64,000 nt of DNA from Agrocybe praecox (GCA_964017145.1 OZ024852.1:1055945-1119944); one strand, 5' to 3'; numbered from the stretch's first letter, positions 1-12,890 are shown. The notes: generated by a model not told the origin, from the sequence alone. Translations and numbers: made by a program.

Positions 1-1190
1 AACCGTGCGCGTCTGTTGACAATTGAATTTGGGCTATTTCGCGTATGTTTATTTTTGACCTCTGTCCCAGAGGGAAATGCCAAGGTCACTCACCTCTCCT
101 GGAATAACCTTAAATTTTCTCTCCAATCATTGACCGTGACCTGACCTTCCACGACAACATAGAGCTTCACAGAATTTTGCAGAACATATCGATGGGTCAC
201 AGGGAAGATATCCCATAGAAGTGACCGAGCGTGTCTGCACGCATGACATATTTTCAAGGAGAACTCTACTCATCTCCATGATTTTTTAACTTCTAGTCTC
301 CGGAATGGCAGCCTTCTATCAGCGTACATACGCGACACAATCCGAACAAGAGGAGAGTGAGGGTCTCTCTGGCGGCGGCGCTCCTGTGGTGTGACCACCG
401 TTGGAGCGAGCGCTGGAACAAATGGCGCTCAAAGCGTAACGCGTTCTTCAATAAGTGGAGACGACATTCTCCTCTCCAGGCTCCAAACCTCCATTTCTCG
501 CTTTCCTTATTTCAATTTCCCATAACGCCAACCCAAAACCACTGCTTATACTTATAATTAAAACCAATTCAATTCAAGAAATGAAGAAGAAAGAAAAAGA
601 AGGTTTGGTTAGCGTTTTGACAAAATCACTCATCGTCCTCGGAGAGCCCCACTTGACATTCCTTTGACAGAAAGAGTTCATCGAAGTGTGGTTTTTTATA
701 TACGCATTACAATAAATGTCACACATAATGAGATTCGGATGTTACGAAAGAAGAGATCTGGGTTCTCGATGTATAATTATCGTCGATACATGCTCAGGCT
801 ACATGCCGGTCACTCTGAACTTCCAGTCCTGTTGTGTTCTATATCTATTCGAACCATAATACAAGGAGGAATACATGCCTCCTTCATGCACATACATCTG
901 AAGAACGCGGCCTAGGGAAGTGTATGTGGGAGTCTTATACCAAGGCTACAGTGCGATAAATACGGGATCCCAAGCCTCGATGCACTAGAAGAATAGCGAA
1001 TGGCAGATGGAGGATGAAGAAGTTCAGCAATTACTTGGATCCAGATTCTAGAGAAGGAGTAGCGCGGAATAGTGCCATTAACAATGATACCAATACACAG
1101 CATTTTCATTTCGACAAGTATCTGGTAGGATAGTATGGTACGATTGAAAATAGTGACTTACACAAAACACTGTATATACAGAGTTTACAC
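1..1190. other. Intergenic, no gene seen
   Basis: No family match or convincing exon chain was found on either strand. The short open frames are under 85 codons and show no recognisable motif. The right end includes the 3' flank of BVMO-1. Confidence 0.5.
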
Positions 1191-3152
1191 CTAAATGATA
1201 GCCGTCACCCCCGTCGACGAGCGCTCGACCGTCCCAGATTTCGTGAGCTGCTTTCTACGCTTCCCCCTGCTCATAAAAGGCCCATCATCCTCATTCCTCA
1301 CATAATACGCCCAATCAGCAGTCATATCCACCTCAGCCTGGGAGAACCCATTCCCAAGGTAGGAGAACCTGTTCCCATTATACTTGACCTCCCAATCATC
1401 ATACCTTGGCTGATCGAGAGTCTCCAGATAATGCAGCGTACTCCCCGGCCAAATGGCAGTGACGCGCCCGGAGACGCTGTTCTTCTTGTACCATGAGCTG
1501 CACTCTTGTTCCCATACGGTGCCTTTCATGAAGTTATCTGTGTGCTCGATAAAGTCGTCCACGGCTTCTTGCTTTGGAGTGAAGCTGTGGATGTTTTCGG
1601 TCTGCCATCTGTCGATGAATTTGAGCATGTAGTCCGCTGCGCCCTCTGTGATTATAGGTGATCAGAGAGAAGTTTCAAGCAATATAAATTGATATGATAC
1701 TTACCCATAAAGCTGAGCACAGGACCGTTCCCGATAGGACTATTCGGTCCAATGAACATGAAGTAGTTGGGTAAATCAGCAACAGCCAACCCAAGATACG
1801 AATCCGACTCCTGCGCCCACGCATCGGCCAGACTGACGCCGCTCTTTCCAATGATCGGGAAGCGCGGGCGATACGAATTATCAAAGCCCGTCGCACAAAT
1901 CAACACATCGACCGGGTACTCTTGTCCATCGCCCCCAATGCACCCCTTCTCCGTGACCTCCTTCACCTGGCCATAAACGACTTGCACGTTCTCTTTGGCG
2001 AGCGTCTCGAGGTAGTTTATTCCCGGCGTGAATCGACGACACCCGACGGCCCATTTCGGGACGAGGAGCTTATCCAGTTCCTCGTTGTTCAGTGCCTCCT
2101 TCATCAGCTTCGTCATGCTAGAGTGCATCCCCTGCTGGATCTCCGAGTCGTTAATGAAGACGGAAAAAATCCCATTGAGGGCGCCTTCGGTGTCCTTGCG
2201 GAATTTCAAGAGAGCTTCGGGATCAGTTTCGAAGGTGTATCGTTCCTCGTCTGTGTATACGTGCTGCTTCAGTCCTTGGACAGGAGCGACCCATGTTGGG
2301 GATCGAATAAAGGTGGTTATCTTGTTCACTATGGGGTGAATTGCTGGAAGAACTTGAATTCCAGAGGACCTGCCGAAATAGAATCAAATGTGCCGTTATT
2401 CAGGGAATTCGTTTATATATAAAACGTCATCAATAAAGCTTACCCGTTTCCAATCAGACCTATATGCTTGTCTTTGAGGTCGACAGAAGAATCCCATGCT
2501 GCGGTGTGTAAGATTGGACCTTTGTATGATTTCAATCCGGGGATATCAGGCCATTTCCAGGCATTGAGAACGCCAGAAGCGTTGATGAGGATATCACAAT
2601 CATCATGAATCGTTGTTTCCCCCTTAACGTCGAGGATCTCAAGGGCCCATTTGCCTTCCTTCTCTTGCCAGACCGCCTTTGTCACTTTGTGGTTGACCTT
2701 GCAGTACTTCCCCAGGTCATATTTACTGGCAAAACGTTCAAAGTATTGCTGTATCTCAGCTGAACCCGCATATGTGGACGACCAGCTTGGGTTGGGCTCG
2801 AAGCTCCATGTGTAGGTGTGCGCGGGAACATCACAAGCACATCTGGAAAACCAATGTTTATATCTTTAGCTCTTGTCAAGGAACGGACAAAAAAAGTTAA
2901 GCTCTCATACCCAGGATATTTATTCTCGTACCAGGTCCCAGATATTTCAGCATTCTTCTCGTAGAGAGTAAGGCTGAAATTATCAAAGGATCTCTGCAGC
3001 TTGTATGCTAGAAGTAGACCGGAGGCACCAGCGCCGATACAGATAATCTTCACATGCCGTTCTGAATGGATAGGCTTCTGCAGGATGGATAGTACTGGTT
3101 CAGAGGAATTTGGAGTAGCAACAGGCTCCGAAGAAGAGGTTCCATCAGGCAT
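1191..3152 (-). CDS. Baeyer-Villiger-type flavin monooxygenase (BVMO-1)
   Basis: Four exons: 3152-2911, 2842-2444, 2369-1705, 1645-1191. They join in frame to 586 aa, normal for class B flavoprotein monooxygenases. Seen: the FAD Rossmann motif GAGASG at residues 40-45, GTWYENKYPG at 72-81 running into CACD, the BVMO-like segment YKGPILHTAAWD at 187-198, the NADPH Rossmann motif GNGSSG around 212-217, and ATGFD at 373-377. Known of the family: such enzymes use FAD, NADPH and O2 to insert oxygen next to a ketone, or act on soft nucleophiles. There is no signal peptide, so it is probably cytosolic. Introns fall at codon phases 2, 2 and 1, exactly as in the six paralogues here. A TATA-like tract lies about 90 bp upstream (3241-3250). 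The substrate is unknown. It is transcribed in the same direction as BVMO-2 upstream. Confidence 0.88.
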
Positions 3153-4175
3153 AATTCAAGAGTTACGCTCTGATGCTGCGCAAGGAGAAGAAGTAGAGAA
3201 TGGCTTGGAGAGATACATTTTTCGCGAAGCTTTTGTCGTATTATATAGATGAGAAAAATCCAGGTGAGTAAGCCTGGCTAGAAACGCATACAATGCGATG
3301 TGCGTGTGTGCGCGTGCCACTGGTGGGAGAAAGTGAATGGAAGTTTATAAAAAGAAAAGTTGGGATTGGGGGACAACACCGGCATTATCTGTTTGCTTCT
3401 TTACACGGCCGCCTACTACCTAGAATTTTCCTGTCTTGGATGCAGAATCCAGCTGATAATGCGATACGGATCATCGGGGGTGTCGTTGACCTCACTGGAA
3501 TGACTACAAGTTAGACACGTTTCTGTCGAAGCAGGATCATCCACTTACAAAAGCATTAAGTGTTATCAAGTTGAATTGAAATGTAAGGCGATATGTCCGC
3601 CTCCCTTTCATCTCCAAGTACCTCACGGGGTCGATAGATCATAGTGGAGCCCGGTTTACATATAGCGCCTGTTGTTTGAAAGGGGTTGCACAATACGGTC
3701 AATAATATCAGCCGACAAGATGCTGGGCGAGGCGCCGAGGCATAAACAACTTGCCCAGTCGGGGGTACGATGTCGGAGATATGGCCCATGATATAAAAAT
3801 ATCATGCAAGGTCGTCGGTAAGTGCGAGACAACTAAGAGGAGCACTGAGCAGGAACGAGTTTTTGTCGGCATTTAAAATTGCCAATTTACAGCAGCAAAA
3901 TACATAGAAGTCTCCCTTGGGCATTTATCACGAATTATCCATAATTATTTTAATAGAGTTCAGAAATTTCGGGGGATCCAGGTCGACGTGGAGAACGAGT
4001 GGACTCCAGTACAAGCCGAGAAACGCCGGCAGGCAGCGAACGCTTACGATAAGACAAGACAACTGCCCAATGCTCGGGATTTTTCAATTCTTCGATATTC
4101 TGCACAAAAAAATTATATCTCGTGGACTCTGCAACAAATACATACAAGGATTTGAGGGTAAGTAGTGCTAATTTG
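3153..4175. other. Intergenic between BVMO-1 and BVMO-2
   Basis: About 1 kb holding the promoter side of BVMO-1 (TATA-like tract near 3241-3250) and the 3' flank of BVMO-2. No further gene was recognised. Confidence 0.5.
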
Positions 4176-6064
4176 TTAGAGCCAGGTATCCGATTTCTCA
4201 GTCGAGTGATAAACCGTTCCTGATTTCGTAAGAGCCTTTCTGCGCTTCCCCCTGCTCAAATACTCTCCGTCATCTTCATTTCCGACATAATACGCCCAAT
4301 CAGCTGTCATATCGACTTCCGTTTGGGAAAACCCATTTCCGAAGTAGGAGAACCTGTTGCGGTTGACCTCCCAATCGTCGTATCGCGGTTGATCCAGAGC
4401 TTCGAGGCAATGCATTGTACTTCCTGGCCAGAGTGCAGTAACTCGTCCGGACACGCTGTTCTTCTTGTACCACGAGCTGCACTCTTGCTGCCACACAGCG
4501 CCCTTCATAAATTTGGTTGTGTGTTCGACAAAGTCGTCGATCGCTTCCTTTTCGGTCTGCCAGCGGTCAACCAGTTTGAGCATGTAATCTGTTGCAGCCT
4601 CTGGGTGACAGAGAGAAAAAAATCAGAGAAAATATAGGCAGCTCTTTTAGACGGGTACTCACCCACGTAGCAAAGGAGCGGGCCGTTGCCCACAGGGCTG
4701 TTCGGTTCAATATACATGAAATAGTTTGGAAAATCAGCAACAGCCAGGCCGAAATACGAAGTGGCTTCCTCTGCCCATGCATCACCAAGTTCGACGCCCT
4801 TCTTCCCGACGATTGGGAACCGGGGTCGGTACGAGTTGTCAAAGCCCGTTGCACAGATTAACACATCGACAGCATATTCCTGGTCGTCTGGACCGATACA
4901 CCCCTTCTCGGTGATCTCTTTCCCCTGTCCGTAAACAACGTCCACGTTGTCCTTGCTGAGCGTCTCGAGGTAGTTGATACCAGGTGTGAATCGACGACAC
5001 CCCACAGCCCATTTTGGGATTATGAGGTTGGCGAGTTTCTCATTATTGAGAGCGTCCTTCATCGACTGCGTCATACTCGCGTGTACGGTCTGCTGAACCT
5101 CGGAGTCCGCAAGGAAAATGGAAAACATTCCATTGAAGGCGCTCTCTGTCGCTTTGCGGTGTTCCAAGTGAGCGATGGGGTCCTTTTCATACACTTGTCG
5201 TTCCTCGTCCGTATATTTACGTTGCTTCATTCCTTGAACAGGAGAGATCCATGTAGGTGATCGCATGAATGTTGTTATCTTCTTGACGACTGAATTGCGG
5301 GAAGGACTTGGATCCCGGATGATCTGTTCAGGACTTTGCGTCAAAAAAAATCTTTTATCAGAATGTAGGTATAACGAACCCATTTCCAATCAAACCAACA
5401 TGTTTGTCTTTGAGGTCGACAGAAGTATCCCATGTAGCGGTGTGCATAAGTTTGCCTTTGTATGATTCTAAGCCTGGAATATTAGGCCACTTCCAAGCAT
5501 TAAAGACTCCGGAGCCGTTAACGAGAAAATCGCAGTCGTCCTGGAATGTTTCTCCGGTGGCAATGTCACAGATATCGACCATCCATTTGGCTTCGTTCTC
5601 TTGCCAGACAGCTTTGGTGACTTTATGATTGAGCTTGCAGTATTTCAAGAGGTCGTATTTGTTGGCGAATCGTTCAAAGTATTGTTGAATCTCTGGTGCC
5701 TCTGCGTACGGGGTTGACCAGCTGGGGTTGGGCTCAAAGCTGTATGTATAGGTGTGCGCAGGAATATCGCATGCGCACCTAATAATAGGTAGAATTAGCT
5801 TCGATGCGATGAATAAAAAACAACGACTGACCCTGGATATTTGTTCTCGTACCAAGTCCCAGCAACCGCGTCATTCTTTTCGTAGAGAATGAGGCTGAAA
5901 TTTTCGAAGAACCTCTGAAGCTTGTAGGCCAAAAGCAAACCAGAAGCACCAGCGCCAATGCAGACAATCTTTACATGACGTTCCGAGTGTATTGGTTTCT
6001 GGAGAATGGATAAAGGCTCGGAGGGAATCCCAACGAGTTCAGCGGGAGAATTTCCGTTAGGCAT
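4176..6064 (-). pseudogene. BVMO-2, flavin monooxygenase with frameshift (probable pseudogene)
   Basis: Same four-exon plan as BVMO-1: 6064-5832, 5778-5380, 5323-4663, 4600-4176. Exons 1 and 2 look intact, with GAGASG, GTWYENKYPG and YKGKLMHTATWD. Exon 3, read from the conserved acceptor, is 4 nt shorter than in BVMO-1. The frame after VLPAI shifts and meets TAA within about five codons. A cryptic acceptor giving an exon start at 5306 would restore an open frame (566 aa), but it removes the last glycine of the NADPH GNGSSG motif. Other damage: eight codons are lost after WQTE in exon 4, two more codons are lost before NRFSYF, and Gly is replaced by Glu in the IGPNSP motif. Either a pseudogene or a protein with crippled NADPH binding; I favour pseudogene. 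Confidence 0.7.
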
Positions 6065-6799
6065 GATTCAGGTTTGAAAGTAGAGCTGTTTCTGAGGAAG
6101 TTAGAGATAAAGAGAGGTGCCGCTGTTATATCTCTGCTGATTAGAATTTATAAAAACAAAGAGAAAACGTTGGAGCATTTGTACATGGTCGACCCATAAC
6201 ATTGACGTGTGTTCGCCGCTGGGGAAAATGAATGAGGCTGAAGAAAGAAAGCTGAAGATGGGATACAATAGACACGCTTCTTGTAATAATTCCCCCCCTT
6301 GCTTGAGAAATTCTTCTTGAAATAGGGCGCGGGTCTTCGGCGACGTCTTGTAGTATCATTACTGATATGTAATGACTTTACTTTCAATCAATATTGCAAG
6401 GAACAAGGTTTGATGCACCCACCAAAGTTTCGCAACAAGTGTGGTGCGGTTACACTACAATAATAACCGGACAGACGTAGACTCTCAAGAGGGAAGCTGA
6501 TAATCAAGCAGGGCAGGATAATAGCGTGTATGTGTAATATGTATATGCATGACAAGCATGATACCAACAAGTGAGAGTCTGGACGAGCTTTGGCGAGAGA
6601 CTAGTAACAAAACTTGAAGCCTAAGACCAGCTAAGAGTTCATTTCAGTTGACGTCATTATGGATGCCTGAGTCTTCGCCGAGCCATAAAGTACCTGATAC
6701 TAAGAATGATTGTCACGAAGAAAGAAAAGGAATCGGGCGGAGTTCAAATTTCTGCTCTCTTCTGCTCTGGGAATCTTGGTGTATGAATACGAGCTACAC
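6065..6799. other. Intergenic upstream of BVMO-2
   Basis: Contains the probable BVMO-2 promoter, with an A/T-rich TATA-like tract near 6149-6157, and the 3' flank of the next gene. No other gene was seen. Confidence 0.45.
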
Positions 6800-7626
6800 C
6801 TATTCTAGGTCGCCTGGGAATCGCCATCCAACCACTTTGACACCATCGACGATAGCCTCACTAGTCAAGTTTTCAAGCGGTTCCTTCTCCAAATGCGACT
6901 TCGTAACCTTATTAATGAAATCGAAAATCAGTCAAACAAAACTGACAACCGTTAGAAGACGCGACCAACCTCAATTAATGCAGAAATATCGGCAAACTTG
7001 AGATTGTCCAACGTAGCCAAAAGTTTATCCTTCGCAAATCTCTTCGGTTGGTCTTGACGGAGCGACGATCCGCCACCCAATAGTTGAATACAAGCACCGA
7101 TCGCAGCAATTTCAGCTACTTCGCCTTGGTAGTTGTAAATCACCTCATCTGAGAAGGCGAGGCCCTCAGCTAGACTGCCTACAATTTCAGGCGTTTCCAA
7201 CAAGCCAAAGTTCCGTGCGCGAGCAGCCAACAACGACGCTGCGATGTAGGATTCACGTTCGCCGACCTCGATGGGTCCAAGGACGGCGTTGTTCACGCTT
7301 TCTCTGAAAGCAATGTGGAATAATTCCTCGAAAGTAGTGTTGGGTCGGGAAGAATCCCAGTTGTTGATCAATGGTAAAGATGGCTCCTTTATCAAAATTT
7401 GTACGGCCTGAAGGACCTTGTCCGTGTGCGCTGGACGGGTAGCTGCGATGTGGAGCAGGAAGGTTGGAAGATCGGTAGCCAGGGAACCCGCACCATCTGG
7501 TTTGGCTCTCAGATGCTCGGCGAGACTATTGGCGCTGGATGTGGCATTGGGAGGCGAAGACAGAGCAGAAGGGTAGAAAAATGGGATGAAGCGAGAAACT
7601 TCAGGTTCGAGCTCGATATCGGACAT
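6800..7626 (-). CDS. Hypothetical two-exon protein, 254 aa
   Basis: Exon 1 is 7626-6970 and exon 2 is 6907-6800. The intron (GTTGGT...AAG, 62 bp, phase 0) lies after SALIE and the second exon ends VGWRFPGDLE. Without the splice, the frame stops four codons into the intron. I do not recognise the family. The protein begins MSDIELEPE, is mainly helical in character with many Ala and Leu, and has no signal peptide or membrane segment. Length and composition are compatible with a small fungal helical protein of the DUF3632 type, but that is only a guess. It is transcribed divergently from the secreted protein gene at 8453. Confidence 0.65.
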
Positions 7627-8452
7627 GGTGAGTGTTGATGCACAAGTGTTATGAGCGTATGGATATTAATCAGGCGTCTATATACTGGGTATAAGTCCTT
7701 TGTGACACCACGATTCCATTTTTTCGAGACCTCCCTTTTGTTCATCATCTCCTTGTTCACTGCCTCAGACATCATCTGAATATCAATGATGTGAAACTTG
7801 CTACTTCGAGCAAGAAGAACAAGAAGATATCCCTCCCCGCGGGGAGGTCCCAACATCGGAACAGCCGGCCCACAGCAATGGTCTACGATTTTCTATGCGA
7901 TGGTATCTTCTCTGCATAGCTCTGGAATCATGAGGCTCCATGCCCCCCTATGAGCCCCTGTGTTATCGTCTGTTACCGTCATTGGTGAGTTTATGTTACT
8001 ATGTTGCGTACACGAGACGTGAGGTACTAAGCGCCTGTACATGGCAGTAAATTCTTGTATCAAATCGGTTCTGTTGAAACAGATGGAAATCTTTGATGAA
8101 CCAGGGTGAACTATTGATTGTCGTTTATTACTCATTCCCCTGATCTGCTGATCCTCCATGATGTTTGCAGATCATTGAAATTTTGAACGTACCACACGTA
8201 CAACGCATCATATTGAACATGCGCCGAGCGACTATCGGAATCTAGGACTCTGGCGGTTGTGAATGCCTGGTCGTGCGTAACAGCTATAAAAGGGTGGCCC
8301 GCGTCTTCGTAGTTCCCCCAGAGCAGGTCTCTTACCCTACCCCCCTCACATACTCGAGCCGGACTCCGTATCAATCCACCAAATCAAGTTATTCGTGAGT
8401 GTTGGGTATTTTCTCTCTTTCTCGCATCCGCTCATGAAATCACTGATAGATC
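7627..8452. promoter_or_regulatory. Divergent intergenic region with TATA box and probable 5'UTR intron
   Basis: A consensus TATAAA lies at 8285-8290, about 165 bp before the start codon at 8453. A GTGAGT donor at 8395 and an AG at 8448-8449 would define a 5'UTR intron ending three bases before the ATG. The rest shows no gene. Confidence 0.45.
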
Positions 8453-9799
8453 ATGGTCCGCAAAATCTACACGTTCTCTGTCCTCCTCGTCGCATATTTC
8501 TCTGTTGTCTCCGCCCTTCCTGCCTCCGCACGTCCTATCTCTTTGTGTGCACTTTCACAACAACATGGTTCTGTCAACAATGGCATCTCTCTCTGCTCTC
8601 TGGCGACCGACTCTGGATCATCGTCGACTACTCACACTCTCGAACGGCGCGTCGGCCAGAAGACACCAGCAAAGAAGACCAACACGAAGACACCGGAAAA
8701 GAAGAGAGAACAGCACAAGAAGGCCATCGTCAGGAAGAAGGCTGCCGGAATCAAGGTCCCTACCAGTCGCAAAGGCCGCGCCAAAGCTCGCGTCGCGAAA
8801 GGCCTCCCCAAAGCCACCGCGAAGGACAAAGGCCGTGTTCCTGGCTCACCAAAGAAGAAATCGACCTCTCCGATGTCAGCGAAGAAGCAAGCTATAGTGT
8901 CGGAAAGGAAGGAAAATCGTGTTTTGGCCAAGAAGCAAAAGCATGCAGAGGTTGTGGCTACGGCTAAGCAGAAGCACAAGGTTCCGCCGTACGGTGTCGA
9001 CGAAAACGGCAAGTTGACCAAGGTTACGCCCGATACCAAGGACTTGAACCCGAAGGTAAAGGCGAAGATGCTGCAAGCTAAAACCGACAAGGCTACTCGC
9101 AAAGCGGCCTGGAATAACATGTCTCCTGCGGACAAGGCGAAGGAGGAGGCTGCGTCCAAAACAGCTCAGGCGGCGAAATCCAACTTGGACAAGACCAACA
9201 GCGTCAAGGAGAAGAACCGCCAGAACCGCATTACCACTAAGGCCAAGCTCAACGCCCAACACAAAGCGACGGGCCGCAAAGATGCAGCCACCGCAAAAGC
9301 TGCGTACAACAAAGCCCATGGTTTACCGACAGATCGCAAAGAGCAATATCAGACCCCGCGGGGCAGTGAGTACTTGGCTCAACCTTTTCAACTTTTCGTG
9401 TTCTAACTTTGTTTCCTTCCTTCCCCATCAGAGAATTACAACGGCAAAGACGTCCGCCAGGGCGTCTATTCTATGGAACATGCTTCAGCGCAGGGTGGTG
9501 TCGGATTCAACAGTTTCACAGGCAAGAATTCGGCGAACAAAGACAAGTTACCCAAGAGGTTCGAGAACAGACTCAACTCCGACGGAACGAGTCGTCCTCT
9601 GAGCACTTCCCATCAAGGCGACATGTTGGAGTACCCGATTCTACACGATAAACAGAAAGGTCACGATGGAAGGAAACCCGCTCCTACCGAAGCACGAGTC
9701 ATCACGGGCAAGAACTCCAACGACGAAACTGTTCTACTCGGCAAAGTTGCCCACGGCACTGGCACCGGCCAAGCTGCCAACGACCATTTCGCATTTTAG
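8453..9799 (+). CDS. Secreted lysine-rich protein with C-terminal RNase T1/N1-like domain
   Basis: Two exons, 8453-9365 and 9432-9799 (GTGAGT...CAG intron), give 426 aa. Seen: a hydrophobic signal peptide in the first 20-odd residues, a short pro-region ending in the dibasic LERR (a Kex2-type site), then about 240 residues very rich in Lys and Ala. Exon 2 encodes a compact C-terminal part. Its landmarks, in order, match the fungal guanyl-RNase/ribotoxin fold: LPKRFEN, LEYPI (candidate catalytic Glu), ARVIT (candidate Arg), VAHG (candidate His), and an NDHF ending. The His usually found in the first motif (PHxFxN) is Lys here, so activity is uncertain. Inference: a secreted cationic protein cleaved by Kex2, with a possible nuclease tail. 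Lysine bias could also be read as a histone-H1-like or antimicrobial tail. Confidence 0.72.
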
Positions 9800-10620
9800 G
9801 ACAGTATACCTTACATGTTTATGGTTAGGGGTAATTGACGCTTGAAATGTGGATAAAAAATTCAATCATCTCCCATGTGACACTGAGTACTTTCTTCAAT
9901 TAAACATCCTCAAGGAATCGGGATACCGAACGCGATCCGACGCGACGGGAGACAACGGCGAGACGCACCTGTAACAGTCAGGCAAGAGGCTACGGGAGGT
10001 AACCTTTCTCTTTCTCTTTCTTATGGAGAACGAGAACAATATGTATTTGTGACCCTCGTCGCTTACTCAGTGCGTATGCACGTTGTTCTCCGCTCAAAAT
10101 TTTCTTCTACGATATCCTCTACACTTCACCTTTCACCTTCTAGAGTCTAGACTCTGGAGTCAGGTTCAAAGTTCGTTGATATCATACATAGTACGCAGTC
10201 CTTCAGGGGGCAACGGTGAGTACTTGAATATTCATAATGTTTATAGTACCCTGAACTGTAACTTGTTCAAGTTACTCAGCATAGTCGCACAAACCTTTGC
10301 GGCAACTTCAAATAAATCCCTGAATGGCCATCGTATGAAAGTAATCCAGGCGCTTTCAGGGCTGTCGACGCCGCAAGTGCCGTTCTAATTCATAGGTCGC
10401 CATGGCGCGCATATTACAATGAACTGGGGAGCGCCGTTTTAATATGAAACGTTGCCTTGGATGGCATCGGATTAGGCGTAATGCAATATAACGACTTACG
10501 ATATCGGAATACGACCAAACCTCTACAAAAGCCTTCAGCTTGTCATGATAAAATTTGTTGTTTCAAAAAAAGGGCTTCTATTCTACTTGGCATATCGAAC
10601 CTATCCAACTCCCAGATACG
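9800..10620. other. Intergenic, no gene seen
   Basis: 3' flank of the lysine-rich gene and 5' flank of the membrane protein gene. Short open frames here show no known motif. Confidence 0.45.
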
Positions 10621-11922
10621 ATGGCTCCGTTAAGTTATAAAACTGGTCTATGGCTAAGTAGTGCGTCACTATCTGTATCTAAACTTGGGTTGCTAACGAA
10701 TCAACACACTCGAAGTCGCTGCAACCTTGCTCCATGTCATAGGAATCTTTGTAACTGCGTTCAGGCTATATTACCGCAGATGCACACAACGTCTGTGGTG
10801 GGACGATTATACCGCAGGTGTCGCTCTATTTGCCGACTTCATATATATTCCAATAATGTGGTTTTCCTATGGACCGACCAGTGCGTAAATGTATTTCTTA
10901 TCCTACCTTACGCGCGCTCGGTACTCACAATCTCGAAAAGATTCCTTACTATATAACAAGACGTTCTTTGCTGCAAAATTTTGGACGATAACCGTGTTAT
11001 TCACGATGATTATATGGTCAGCACATTCTCAGAATCTATTCCAGCCAAACGTCGTCTTACACTTTCTCTGCGTAGGCTGTCACGAATCAGCATCGTATTA
11101 TCCATTGCCAGGATCTTTCAGCCTGGAGAGCTAACTCGTCGCCTCTCTATTGTCGCCGCATATATATTCGGGCTTTTCATGCTTTCCGTCATCCTGCAAT
11201 TCGCCATTGAGTGCCCCAAAAATATGATTCCTATTGGAAGGTCGCTTGCAAGAATATGTAATATCAATCAATTATTCGGCTTTAGGTTATCGATTCTGAT
11301 AAGTAAGTTCCGTGTCTTTCAATACCTTTTCACTGGGCTGAACATACTCCTATCGTACAGTGGAAGTAATATCCGATGTCTTCCTCGTGGTTACTCCATT
11401 GTACAAGCTTTGGAGAGTCCGTCTTCCGCGTGAACAGCGTCGGCTTGTCTTGACCGGCTTCGCTACTAGCGTCCTGACAACACTTACTACAATTATTTGC
11501 GCTGTGTTCCAGTTCACTACGAACGGTGACCAGAGTATTCCTGGCAAAATAACTTTTTTCGAGGTCCAGTCTTTTATTTGTTATATTGAAAACAATACAG
11601 AATCTCAATAATAATTTAGGCTGCCGTGGCGCTCATCAACTGCAATTTACTCGTTATCGTGACCTACATCCACACTAGGCGTAGGCGAGGTGAAGAACTC
11701 CACAGGACAGTGCTCCCGGAAACCTGCAGTAATATTAGCGATCGTGAACCAGTTTCGCATTCGAATCATGTCCCGAACTCGTCTGCGCTGACTACGTTGT
11801 CATTGACACAGATAACCGTGAGCTACGACTACGTTGAGTCAGAGTCCACCTCCCGAGATGGCCCATCATCCTCTGGGAATAGTATACCACCATCTAAGCA
11901 AAATTCTGCAGACCTGTCATAA
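10621..11922 (+). CDS. PTH11/rhodopsin-like integral membrane protein
   Basis: No single open frame shows this gene. Six exons assemble in frame: 10621-10657, 10716-10880, 10941-11016, 11076-11302, 11361-11563, 11620-11922, giving 336 aa. Introns are 56-60 bp. It starts MAPLSYKTG and then shows several hydrophobic helices. Recognisable family blocks are LLHVIGIFVTAFRLYYRR, RLWWDDYTAG, MIIWLSRISIVLSIARIF, EVISDVFLVVTPLYKLWRVR and LINCNLLVIVTYIHTR. These match the large fungal family of seven-helix rhodopsin-like/PTH11-like proteins with a WWDDY loop, whose ligands are mostly unknown. The tail after the last helix is Ser-rich and probably cytosolic. A truncated tandem copy lies about 1 kb downstream. 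Confidence 0.8.
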
Positions 11923-12890
11923 ACCACGACGATGGAAGAAGGCAGGCGACTTTGAAGAACTGTATACATAGCAGTAAAGTTGACGAACGAAGTGCAGACC
12001 GCAATTGTGACCTTGGGTAATTTCAATTCAACCCCCACCTTGACGCGTCATCTAACGATGATGAAAGATGCCGGTCACAGCGACGCGCGACAATAAAAAC
12101 AGTACATCACTCAAACATTACTACATAAAACGAGAATGAAATTGTTTTCGTCCCTGACGCCTGCTTGCGATGGGGATCGCCTAAATTCTATCAGTAACGT
12201 TTGACCCTGCAATGCTTAAGAACGTAACTGAATCTTACTTGTGTGGATCTCGAAATGAAGACATGCGCCCTGCACACACCTTCTGAAGTTAGTGCGACTA
12301 CCCGCGTTGACTGATACTTTTGGATACTCGATCAGAGCGGTGAGCATGATTTATATACCGAAACGCATATTTTCAATTGACTCTCGAAGAAATTTAGTTC
12401 TCCTTTTGCAGGACTCCCAAGCTGAAGCCTGGAGTTCAATTAAAACCCTTCACGACATCGTCCCTGTGTTGCGGAAATATGCTTGACAAATCGAGATAGA
12501 ATAACGAAATTAAAAAGCCGAAGCTGGAGGTCTAGAATTTCGCCAACTCGTTCGTCTCCATTTCGTTCCAAAATGAATTGAGGTAGAGCCGTTTTATGAC
12601 GGAGCAAGCTGTCTACAAACGGCAAAGATTGGAGACTTTTTGCAATTGCCCAGCCTTCTAGGCCTCTTATTCCAACCCTTCTCTACTCGAGACACCTCAA
12701 ATTATGCAAATGCTGTTATTGACAAGCTTTTCATTTTCATACGCGATCATCAGTTCCTGAAAAATGAGGTTTGGTGGTGATCCAAACTCCGTCTACTGCA
12801 ATTTCGACAAATTCTTTGGATTAAGGTTGTCCAGCTTCATATGTACCTGGTTTATTGTTCTTTAAAAAACGGGGTTAATATCCCTTTCAG
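11923..12890. other. Intergenic; missing 5' part of the membrane-protein pseudogene
   Basis: I searched by eye for counterparts of exons 1-4 of the upstream membrane protein gene and found none. No other gene was recognised. Confidence 0.4.

Noticed and set aside
8632..9319. Long minus-strand open frames (8632-9159 and 8876-9319)
   Set aside because: They are antisense to the lysine-rich gene and arise from its biased codons; their products are meaningless hydrophobic strings.
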